A stretch of DNA of 51,289 bases. Origin: Kiritimatiellia bacterium. Lineage in GTDB: Bacteria > Verrucomicrobiota > Kiritimatiellia > CAIQIC01 > Lenti-01. The stretch is taken from NCBI GenBank assembly GCA_017527155.1, contig JAFXQI010000013.1, positions 1 through 51,289 of the forward strand, in the 5' to 3' direction. The position numbers and the translations under genes were made by a program. Shown one piece after another: positions 25,372 to 33,600 of this stretch (positions are counted from its first letter, which is position 1; the number at the start of each line of letters is the position of its first letter). The notes under the pieces were generated by a model. That model searched no databases. It had not been told where the DNA came from and saw only the letters and a list, made by a program, of their open reading frames with translations.

Positions 25372-25508
25372 TTTTTTCCAATCATTGGAAAACTGCCGAA
25401 AAATTTTTCCAATCATTGGAAAAATCGGGGCGTTTTTTCCAACCATTGGAAACTTTTTTTCCAATCATTGGAAAATCCGCGGGGTGCCTGCGGGCGGCCG
25501 GATTGTGC
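25372..25508 (+). repeat. four-palindrome cassette, copy 2 (plus orientation)
   Basis: Palindromes at 25374-25392, 25404-25424, 25433-25452 and 25454-25475. Cores are CCAATCATTGG except the third, CCAACCATTGG. Then 25 nt and GATTGTGC (25501-25508). It lies downstream of the outer-membrane factor gene and upstream of the DUF134 gene. The inverted copy at 30230-30365 matches it closely over the whole length, including linkers. Confidence 0.9.
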
Positions 25509-25600
25509 GGAATCGGGGGAGGGAAAAAGCCGCCCGCGCCCCGGCGGGGGGAAGTCCGTGGCAGGAGTGTGGAGCTTCCCGGTACGTCGGGGCGGGGCGG

Positions 25601-27022
25601 TCAGGGGACGGGGGCGCCGAAGGCTTTCCAGAGGTCGACGAGGGTGGCGGAGGCGGCGCCGGTGGCCTGGGCGAGGGCGTCCTGGTGCTCGGACAGGCGG
25701 GTCTGCATGTCGAGGACGTCGCGGAAGGGGACGAGGCCGTGGCGGTACTGGGTCCCGGCCAGCTCGGCGGAACGGGCGGCGGCCGCCGCCGCGGCGCGGT
25801 GGGCGTCGAGGGCGGACAGGGCGGCGCGGTGGGCGGAGAGGGCGGTTTCGCATTCGGCGGCGGCGTCGAGGATGGCTTGCCGGAGGTCGGCTTCGGCCGC
25901 GCGGGCGGCGGCTTGCTGGGCGCGCAGGGTGCAGAGGAGGCGGTCGGCGGTGAATACGGGCCACTCGATGGAGGGGCCGATGCCCCAGGTGCGGGCTTCG
26001 CCTTCGAAGAGTCCGGCGGCGCGGGCGGCGCTGACGCCGAAGGTGCCGTCGATGGTGACTTTGGGGAACAGGTCGGCCTTGGCCGCGCCGATGCGCGCGC
26101 TCTCGGCATGGAAGCGGTCGATGGCGGCCGCGATGTCGGGGCGGTTGCGCATCAGGTCGGCGGGGAGGGTGGCGGGCAGGGCGGCGGGGTCGGCGGAGGG
26201 TACGGGGGCGGGCGCGCGGAGGGCGTCGCGGGCGCCGGGCCAGTCGCCGACGAGGGCGCAGAGGGCGTGGAGGGTGGCGTCGATCTGGCTTTGCAGGAGG
26301 GGAATGTCGCCGCGGGTGGCGGCGAGGTTCATTTCGGCCTGGCGGAGCTCGAGTTCGCCGTCGAGCCCGGCGTCGTGGCGGGAGCGCACGAGGGCGAGGG
26401 TGGAGGTTTGGAGGTCCCGGTTGCGGAGGGCGCAGTCGAGGCGGGCCTGCAGGGTGCGGAGGGCGATGTAGTCCGCCGCCACCTGCGAGGAGAGCAGGAT
26501 GCGGGCCGCCTGGATGTCGCGGGCGGCGGCGGAGAGTTCGGCGGCGGCGGCTTCGTTGCCGCGGCGTACGCGGCCCCAGAAGTCGATTTCCCAGCGGAGG
26601 TCGAGGTTGGCGGTGTGCAGCCAGGCGGTGCCGGAGGCGGAGTCGCCGGATTCGTCGGACAGGGTTTGTTTTCCGCGGCGGGAGGTGGCGGAGAGGTTTG
26701 CGGCGGGCCACCCGTCGGCGCGGGCGATGCCGAGCTGGGCGGAGGCGGCGTCGAGGCGGGCGACGGAGGCGGCGAGGGTGGGGCTTTGCGCGAGGAGGGC
26801 TTCTTCGAGGGCGTCGAGGGCGGTGTCGCCGAATACGCTCCACCAGGGGGCGCCGTCGGGGAGCGGGGACGGAGGCGGGGCGCCGGGGGCGGCGGTCCAG
26901 GCTTCGGGGCCGTCCCAGGCGGGCGGCTCGAAGTCGGGCCCGAGGGCGAGGCACCCGGCGGCGAGGAGGGCGGCGGCGAGGGCGGGGAGGAGGTGGAGGG
27001 GTCGGCGGGGGCGGCGGCTCAT
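25601..27022 (-). CDS. RND efflux outer-membrane factor lipoprotein (NodT/OprM family)
   Basis: The 473-aa TolC-like protein forms the outer-membrane duct of a tripartite pump. Seen: lipobox LLAAGC with the lipidated cysteine at residue 24, LGPDFEPP, PWWSVFGDTALDALEEALLAQSP, and two OEP coiled-coil repeats, with LDLRWEIDFWGRVRR, LMRNRPDIAAAIDRFHAESARIG and GIGPSIEWPVF, all standard NodT-family motifs. Length fits (about 460-490). Its ATG overlaps the pump stop codon by four bases (ATGA), so translation is coupled. The adaptor gene is not adjacent; it is 10.6 kb away on the same strand at 37675-38808. Confidence 0.94.
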   Translation of the reverse strand: MSRRPRRPLHLLPALAAALLAAGCLALGPDFEPPAWDGPEAWTAAPGAPPPSPLPDGAPWWSVFGDTALDALEEALLAQSPTLAASVARLDAASAQLGIARADGWPAANLSATSRRGKQTLSDESGDSASGTAWLHTANLDLRWEIDFWGRVRRGNEAAAAELSAAARDIQAARILLSSQVAADYIALRTLQARLDCALRNRDLQTSTLALVRSRHDAGLDGELELRQAEMNLAATRGDIPLLQSQIDATLHALCALVGDWPGARDALRAPAPVPSADPAALPATLPADLMRNRPDIAAAIDRFHAESARIGAAKADLFPKVTIDGTFGVSAARAAGLFEGEARTWGIGPSIEWPVFTADRLLCTLRAQQAAARAAEADLRQAILDAAAECETALSAHRAALSALDAHRAAAAAAARSAELAGTQYRHGLVPFRDVLDMQTRLSEHQDALAQATGAASATLVDLWKAFGAPVP

Positions 27023-30000
27023 GCGGACCTCCTTTCGGCGGCGGGGCGGCGGGCGCGGCGGGTGGTGGCGACGTAGAGGGGCGGGACGAGGATGACGCCG
27101 ACCACCGTCGCCGCCAGCATCCCCCAGAAGGTCACGACGCCGATCGCGCGCCGCGCCCCCGCGCCGGGTCCCGTCGCGACGAGCAGCGGCAGGACGCCGA
27201 TGACGAAGGAGAGGGCCGTCATCATCACGGCCCGGAATCGCAGGCGCAGGCCCGCCATCGCGGCGCGGTACGGGGAGACGCCGCTGCGGTGGCGGACGTG
27301 CGCGCATTCGACCATCAGGATCGAGGTCTTGGCGGAGAGGCCCACGAGCATCAGCAGGCCGAGCTGGGCGTAGATGTCGAACATGCCGCCGCCGAGCAGC
27401 AGCGCCAGCAGTCCCCCCGCCACCGCCGCCACCACGGAGAGGACCACGGAGACGGGCAGGGTCCAGGATTCGTACTGGGCGACGAGGAAGAGGTACGCCA
27501 TCAGCAGGGAGAGGGCGAAGAGGGGTCCGATGGTACCTTCGTTGGCGCGCTCCTGGTAGGAGAGGCCGGTCCAGGCGATGCCGTAGCCGCGGCCGAGTTC
27601 GGCGGCCTTGAGGCGCTCGATTTCCTGCATCAGCCGGGCGTTGGAGACGCCGGGCGCGGTGTCGCACGAGATGGCCGCCGCCGTGAAGAGGTTGAACCGC
27701 TCGACGCGCTGCGAGCCGAGCGTCCAGCCGAACGTGCCGATGGCGGACAGCGGCACCTGCGCGCCGTCGCGCGAGACGACGGAGAGGCGGTCGAGGTCGC
27801 GGACGGTGCCCCGGAACGCGCGGTCGGCCTGCACGACGACGCGGCAGGTCTTGGCCCCGATGTTGAAGTCGTTGACGTATTCGGAGCCGAGCTGGCTTTC
27901 GAGCGCGCCGAAGACGTCGGCGACGGGGACGCCGAGGGCTTCCGCCTTGTCGCGGTCGAGACGGAAGTCGATCATCGGGGTGCGCGTGTCGAAGGCGGAG
28001 GAGGCGTAGGTCGCCAGGCCGCTGTCGCGGATGGCGCGCACGAGCCGGAGGGCCGCTTCGTCGAGTTCGGCGAAGTTTTGGCCGTCGAGCGCCTGCAGGG
28101 CGAAGGTCACGCCGCCGGTCTCGGCGAGGTCCTCGATGGGCGGCGGGGCCATCGCCGCGAGTTCGGCGTCGGGGAAGCGGTCGGCGAGGGTTTGTATTTG
28201 CACCTGCACGTCTTCGAGCGAGATGCCCCGCGCGCGGCGCTCCTCCCACGGGTCGAGCTGGATCATGATCTCGCCGGAGTGCTCGTCCTGGCTGCCGGTT
28301 TCGAGGACCGTGGCGACGCCGGGGATTTCCGCGACGGCGGCGGCGACTTCCCGCAGGACGCGCTCGGTCTTGGCGCGCGCGGTGCCGAAGGGGAGCGTCA
28401 CGGAGCACGTCAGCTCCCCCTTGTCCTCGTCGGGCAGGAACCCGCGCGGCAGCGCCCGGAACGCCCCCCACGCCCCCGCGGCGAGCGCCGCCAGCAGCAG
28501 CAGCGCCAGCGCGGCGCGGCGCGCGAGGAAGCCGGCCGCCCGCGAGTAGGCGCGGCGCACGGCGGTGAGGAGCCGTTCGCGGGGACGCTGCCGCGGGGGG
28601 CGCAGGACGTTCGCGGCGAGCGCGGGCGAGAGGGTCAGCGCGCATACCGTCGAGAGGACCAGCGCGACGCCCATCGTGGCGGCGAACTGGAGGTAGATCG
28701 TGCCGACCATGCCGCCCGCGAAGGCCATCGGCGCGTACACCGCCAGCACCACCAGCGTCGCCGCCACCAGCGCCCCCGAGAGCTCGCGCATCGTGCCCGC
28801 CGCGGCCTCCGCGGGGGAGCGGCCCTCGGCGAGCAGGCGCACGCACGACTCCGTCACGCAGATCGCGTTGTCCACCACCGACCCGATCACCAGCACGAAC
28901 CCGAACATCGTCAGCGTGTTCACCGACATCCCGAACGCGTCCAGGAACGCGAACGTTCCCACCAGCGAGACCGGTATCGCCAGCGCCGGGATCAGCGTCG
29001 CCCTCCAGCTCCCCAGGAACAGCCACGTGATCCCCACCACCAGCAAAAACGTCAGCAAAATCGTCCACGCGATCTCCCGCATCGAGGCCCCCACGAACGT
29101 CGTCGAATCGTACGCCATGTCCCAGCGCATCCCCTCCGGCATCAGCGCCTCGATCTCCCCCATCCGGCGCTTGACCGCCTCCATCACCTTGAGCGAATTC
29201 GCGCCCGTGGCCTTGTACACCGAAACCGCAACCGCCCCGTCCCCCTGGAAGCGGCTCGTCCCCTGGTACGCCTGCGCCCCCAGCTCCACGCGCGCCACGT
29301 CGCCGAGCCGCACCCGCCGCACCGGGTCGTCCCCCGCGCGCACCACGATCCCCTCGAACTCCCCGCGCGTCGCGAGCCGCCCCTTCGCGGCGATCTTGAA
29401 CGTCATCTCCCCGTCCGCGTACTCCGTCCCCACGCTGCCCGCCGCCGCCTCCTCGTTCTGCGACTCGATCGCCGCGCGCACGTCCGCCGGCGAGACCCCC
29501 AGCGCCGCCATCCGTTCCGGGTCCAGCCACACCCGCATCGCCCAGTCCGCGGCCATCTCGTTCGAGACCTTGCCCACGCCCTCCACGCGGCGCAGCTCGT
29601 CGATCACGTGCCGGTCCGCCCAGTTCGAGAGCTCCAGGTCCGACATCGAGGGCGAGCGCACCGCGATCACCCCGAGCATCCCGGGAGAGCGCTTCTCCGC
29701 CGCCAGCCCCCCGCGGGCCACCGCCTGGGGCAGCGACGACTCCACCAGCTTGAGCGCATTGTTCACGTTGACGAGCGCCATGTCCGCGTCCGTGCCGTGG
29801 CGGAACGTCGCGCTCAGCGAGTACCCCCCGTCGTTCGAGCACTCCCCGGAAAAATAGAGCAGCCCGTCGAGATTGTTGATCTGCTCCTCGATGGGTGCGG
29901 CGACCGTGTCGGCGACCGTCTTGGCCGTCGCGCCCGGATACGACGCCATGGCCCATACCATGGGCGGCGCCACGTCCGGGTACTCCGCCACCGGCAGCCG

Positions 30001-30087
30001 TTTGAGCGACATCGCCCCCGCCAGCACCAGCACCAGCGAAACCACCCCCGCGCTCCGCGGCCTCCGTATGAAAAAATGCGCATCCAT
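27019..30087 (-). CDS. RND-family efflux pump (HAE1, AcrB-like)
   Basis: The 1,022-aa inner-membrane transporter has the twelve-helix RND plan with two large periplasmic loops. Seen: SLKRLPVAEYPDVAPP, YPGATAKTVADTVAAPIEEQINNLDG (here split over the N-terminal porter), GFLPDEDKGEL, GLSYQERANEG, GLSAKTSILMVE with the relay lysine, and MMTALSFVIGVLPL. In the fourth helix the family pair Asp-Asp is D406-N407 (VIGSVVDNAI), so one proton-relay acid is missing. The ATG at 30087 starts the usual MDAHFFIRRP; no strong ribosome-binding site is visible. A shared leader repeat is just upstream (30132-30195). Substrate unknown; multidrug or metabolite export is inferred from the HAE1 class. Confidence 0.95.
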   Translation of the reverse strand: MDAHFFIRRPRSAGVVSLVLVLAGAMSLKRLPVAEYPDVAPPMVWAMASYPGATAKTVADTVAAPIEEQINNLDGLLYFSGECSNDGGYSLSATFRHGTDADMALVNVNNALKLVESSLPQAVARGGLAAEKRSPGMLGVIAVRSPSMSDLELSNWADRHVIDELRRVEGVGKVSNEMAADWAMRVWLDPERMAALGVSPADVRAAIESQNEEAAAGSVGTEYADGEMTFKIAAKGRLATRGEFEGIVVRAGDDPVRRVRLGDVARVELGAQAYQGTSRFQGDGAVAVSVYKATGANSLKVMEAVKRRMGEIEALMPEGMRWDMAYDSTTFVGASMREIAWTILLTFLLVVGITWLFLGSWRATLIPALAIPVSLVGTFAFLDAFGMSVNTLTMFGFVLVIGSVVDNAICVTESCVRLLAEGRSPAEAAAGTMRELSGALVAATLVVLAVYAPMAFAGGMVGTIYLQFAATMGVALVLSTVCALTLSPALAANVLRPPRQRPRERLLTAVRRAYSRAAGFLARRAALALLLLAALAAGAWGAFRALPRGFLPDEDKGELTCSVTLPFGTARAKTERVLREVAAAVAEIPGVATVLETGSQDEHSGEIMIQLDPWEERRARGISLEDVQVQIQTLADRFPDAELAAMAPPPIEDLAETGGVTFALQALDGQNFAELDEAALRLVRAIRDSGLATYASSAFDTRTPMIDFRLDRDKAEALGVPVADVFGALESQLGSEYVNDFNIGAKTCRVVVQADRAFRGTVRDLDRLSVVSRDGAQVPLSAIGTFGWTLGSQRVERFNLFTAAAISCDTAPGVSNARLMQEIERLKAAELGRGYGIAWTGLSYQERANEGTIGPLFALSLLMAYLFLVAQYESWTLPVSVVLSVVAAVAGGLLALLLGGGMFDIYAQLGLLMLVGLSAKTSILMVECAHVRHRSGVSPYRAAMAGLRLRFRAVMMTALSFVIGVLPLLVATGPGAGARRAIGVVTFWGMLAATVVGVILVPPLYVATTRRARRPAAERRSA

Positions 30088-30131
30088 CCTAACACCCCAC
30101 CGCGGCGCCTATCGATCGATTCAACCCATTC

Positions 30132-30195
30132 ATGACGCCCCCATCCTCCCCCCCGAACCTCACCGCCCCATGGCCGCCCCATTGCCATTTCGCAA
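30132..30195 (-). repeat. shared leader element upstream of the RND pump
   Basis: Minus-strand reading is GCGAAATGGCAATGGGGCGG, CCATG, GGGCGGTGAGG, then GGATGGGGGC before the pump start. The same element precedes the adaptor gene (38803-38871) and the thermonuclease gene (39643-39710). A partial copy, GGCGAAATGGCAATC, lies at 22342-22356 upstream of the response regulator. Confidence 0.7.
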
Positions 30196-30229
30196 CCTTC
30201 GCCCCCCCCGCCCTTGCCGCCCGGGTTTT

Positions 30230-30365
30230 GCACAATCTGGTAGCTCGACGGCAAAAGGCGGATTTTCCAATGATTGGAAAAAAAGTTTCCAATGGTTGGA
30301 AAATTCCGCCCGTTTTTCCAACGATTGGAAAAATTTTACGGCAGTTTTCCAATGATTGGAAAAAA
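30230..30365 (-). repeat. four-palindrome cassette, copy 3 (minus orientation)
   Basis: Palindromes at 30263-30284, 30286-30303, 30313-30333 and 30345-30365, then 25 nt and GATTGTGC on the minus strand (30230-30237). Read in the minus direction, unit 3 is CCAACCATTGG as in the other cassettes. With copy 2 it brackets the RND and outer-membrane-factor genes as an inverted pair. Confidence 0.9.
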
Positions 30366-30394
30366 TTTTCCAGAAGCCACAAAGAACACATGGA

Positions 30395-30482
30395 GTTGAA
30401 GGGTTGAAAAGTTGAATAGTTGAAAAGCTGAGGGAGGGCCATCCTGCAACCTTTCAACCTCTCAACTTTTCAACTTTTCAAC
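30395..30482. repeat. octamer-built inverted repeat
   Basis: Left arm 30395-30427 is four GTTGAANN octamers; right arm 30451-30482 is four NNNTCAAC octamers. The arms pair over about 32 bp with a few mismatches around a 23-nt loop. There is no T run after it. It lies between the surface-protein gene and the pump. Confidence 0.75.
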
Positions 30483-30487
30483 CGTCG

Positions 30488-30570
30488 CGGCAGCGGATGG
30501 AGAGCGGAAGGGAATCTACAAGAACGGGAAGAAAACCGCTTCGCGGACAGGAACGCTTGGAGAGCGGATT
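30488..30570 (-). repeat. fragment of the long mosaic repeat
   Basis: Minus-strand reading contains TGTCCGCGAAGCGGTTTTC, TTCTTGTAGATTCCCTTCCG and CTCTCCATCCGC. TTCTTGTAGATTCCCTCC also occurs in the copy at 37341-37575. Confidence 0.55.
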
Positions 30571-30613
30571 TCTTGAGACAACTTGGACAACTCGGGACAA
30601 CTCTTTACAAGGT

Positions 30614-30668
30614 GCGCCGCCCAACCGGGCGGCGCTTGTTTCAGAGGTGCGGCGTCCCGCCGCGCCTT
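30614..30668 (-). terminator. possible terminator of the surface-protein gene
   Basis: Nine-bp perfect stem GCGCCGCCC (30614-30622) with GGGCGGCGC (30627-30635), plus a second hairpin GGTGCGGCGTCCCGCCGCGCC to its right. It lies 25 bp beyond the stop codon, but no U tract follows, so intrinsic termination is uncertain. Confidence 0.4.
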
Positions 30669-30692
30669 GAGGAAGGGATGTGGATAGGTGGA

Positions 30693-33600
30693 CTACTGCG
30701 GCAGCAGTTCCACCCGGACGCGGAAGAAGTGGCTGGAGGCATCGCGGGGGCCCCACTCGTTTGTCATCGCCGGTTTACCTTCCACGGTGTAGGTGCGGTT
30801 CGACTTCGTGCCGTTTTCGTTCAGGTCAGGGGACCAGCGGACGGCCACCCTGCCGTCTTCGAAGGAAAGCGACGTGATTTTGAACTCGGCGTTTTCCAGC
30901 GTCGGGTCCGTTCCGGCCACGTAGCACTCCCAGACGCGGTTCCTGCCGTTGGCCGCCCAATCTGCCGCGAAGGCTTCGCGGTCGCCGCCGTGGGCGGCCA
31001 GGGCCTCGGGGTAGCCGTCCAGCCACGAATGGGGGACGGGGACGGGCGTGGTGACGGTGTGCGCGGGCGGAGGGATGAGCGGGTCCGTGAAGTCGATGTA
31101 CACTTCTTCGTAGTCGCTCCTGCCGTCCCCGTCGGTGTCCGCGTTGCCGGGGTCGGTGCCGAACATTTCTTCCTCGGCGTCGAGGAGGCCGTCGCCATCG
31201 GTATCGAGGGCGGTCGAGACGCGGATGGGCATGGCGCGCGAGACGTCAGTCGCCGCATTGCCGGTGTCGATCACGGCATAGACCGTTTCCCATGCGCTGG
31301 TGAAGCTGACGCCCGCCATGTTCCACGCGATGCCGGCGTCGTAGCCATTCGCCGAGCCCGCGAGGACGGTGCCGATGGCGTCCCTGCCGATTTCTTCGCC
31401 GTCCGGGGCCCCGCGGCGGAAGGAAACGACGGTGCCTTCCGGGGCCGGACCGAGGCCGGAGTTGCGGACGGTCGCGGTGAGCAGGCGGATATTGGCTGTT
31501 TCCACGACAACGCGCGCGTTCTCGATCCACAGATCCGGGGTTCCGGGATGCCAGATGGCCTCGTCGTTGCCCGCATCCGCATTGTCGCACCCTTCCGGCA
31601 GGGATACCACCGCGCGGAAGGTCAAATCCGCCAGCGAATCGTCGCATGTCCAGTAGTTCGTCACGGCCACCGAGGCTCCGCCGGGCAGGGCGAACATAAC
31701 GGCCTCGCCCGTCTCGCCGAAAAGCTCCGTCTCCGCGCCCGTACCGTCGCCCACGAAGAGCCGCAGGGCCACGTTCTCCACTTCGCCGAGGCCGAGATTG
31801 CGGAGAACGGCCACGACGGGCGTCGTCTCGCCGGGAACCACCCCGACGGTGCCGAAGGCGAAGTCCGCCGCCAGAACGGCCGGATCGGCCCGCAACGGCA
31901 CTGTCGCGGTACGGGGTTCGGGCGTGCCCCATTCGACCGCCCCTTCCGCGTTGGTGGAAACCGGCGTGCTTTCCCATGCAAGCGCAAGCGCACCATCCGC
32001 GGCAAAGGCCCCGGAGATGCCGCTGGCCTGCCGTCCCGACTCCTTGGCAAGCGCCACGGGACCGCCCCATGTGCCCGCCGAGGCATCCCACGGCATTGCC
32101 ACGGGATGGGAGGCAAGCGGATTGTTCTCGTCCGGTTCAGCCCAGGCGAGAACCAAGGCACCGTTTTCGCCCCGAATCGGGGTGGCCGTGGCCGGGACTT
32201 CGCCATCCAACCAGCGCACAAGGGCATCCGAGGCGGCGGACGAGGCATCCGCCGGACGCTCGCGCAACACACCGCCCTCGACCCAGAGCGCGGTTGCCGT
32301 TCCATCCGCACCGAGGCGCGCCACCGGTGTACCGGCTTCCGCAAGGCCCGAAGCCAGCACCGTCGCGGCTCCCCACGAACCGCCATGCCATGCCGCGGCG
32401 GCAACCGCATAATCGTTTTCCGTTTCGAAATTTCCGTCCGCGTCGAAAACGACCGTGACAGCGCCATTCGTCCCGTCATAGGCCAAATCGAAGTCCGTCG
32501 CCGCTCCGGCATCCGCCACCACGATGGCGGGGGCCGACCAAACCCCGTCGGCGAAACGCGCCGCCCGGACCTGTGTCGGGACCGCGGCCGTCCCGAAGAG
32601 CCCGCCCGCCGCATTGTGGAACCAGGCAACCATCGCCGTACCATCCGGCGCCACCGCCACCTGCGGCGCGAGGTCGGCCGCCGCATCGTCCGTGAGATTC
32701 GTTGCAACCCAGATCCCGTCCGCGCCGTTGCGCACCGCAACCGCGACTTCCAGCGACGCAAAAAGATCCTCCAGACCGTCTTCTTCGCTCAGCGCCCGCT
32801 TCGCGTTGCACCAGGCGAGCACCGCCGTGCCGCCCGCCGCCGCGCCGAGCGACGGCGAGAAGTCCGCCGTGCCGTCATCCCAGACGCTATCCCCGCCGCT
32901 CCAGGCCCCGCCCGCCGAGAAGACCAATTCGGACGCATTCGGCTCCGCGCGTTCCCCGTTCTCCCGGAGCCACGCACGGAACTCCGCATCTCCCGCAAAA
33001 GCCAGCAGGGGATTGCAGATACCGTCCGCCGCGCGGGCATCCCGGGCGGCAAGCTCTGCCGCGCGGATGGTGGGGCCCGCCAGCGAAGCCGACTTCCCGG
33101 CCTTTTCCCCGAAGAACCAGTACGTCGGCGTGTCGATCGAAACGGCGAACCGCTTGCCCCACCAACGATTCTTGCCGTACCCCAACGCACCTTCCAGCGT
33201 TCCCTTGACCCCATAGGAGCAGTCCGTCCCCTTTGGCCCGCCGATGCGCCCATCCAGCAACCCGCTCCCCGCCACCGACACCTCGCCATAGACCAGCGTC
33301 TCCGCGCCCAGGCCGCCCGTTCCCGTGATGCGTGGCAGCTTCTCGCTCTCGAACGTCCACTCCCAGCTCTCCCCCTTCTGCATCGCACCGGGAATTCCGC
33401 CGCCGTGGTACAGCATCGCCGCCGCCAACTCCCCTTCCAGCGTCGCGCGCGCATAGAGCGGAATCGCCCCGATGGGCGAAGGTAGGAGGAACGGCCACGA
33501 CTTCGAGACCTTGCCGGATATCGTCCCCTTGACCCCCGCATGGTCCATCAGCCACCCGTTCGCGAGAGTGTCCCACCGCACGGCAACGACGCCGTCCGCC

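Noticed and set aside
25372-25475. CRISPR array in the palindromic repeats
   Set aside because: Units are only about 20 bp, perfectly palindromic, with linkers of 1-11 nt that are themselves conserved between loci. There are no unique spacers and no cas genes.
25601-29956. Single 1,451-residue frame joining the OMF to upstream DNA
   Set aside because: The upstream part is an out-of-frame translation of the RND pump; the OMF has its own ATG and lipobox at 27022.
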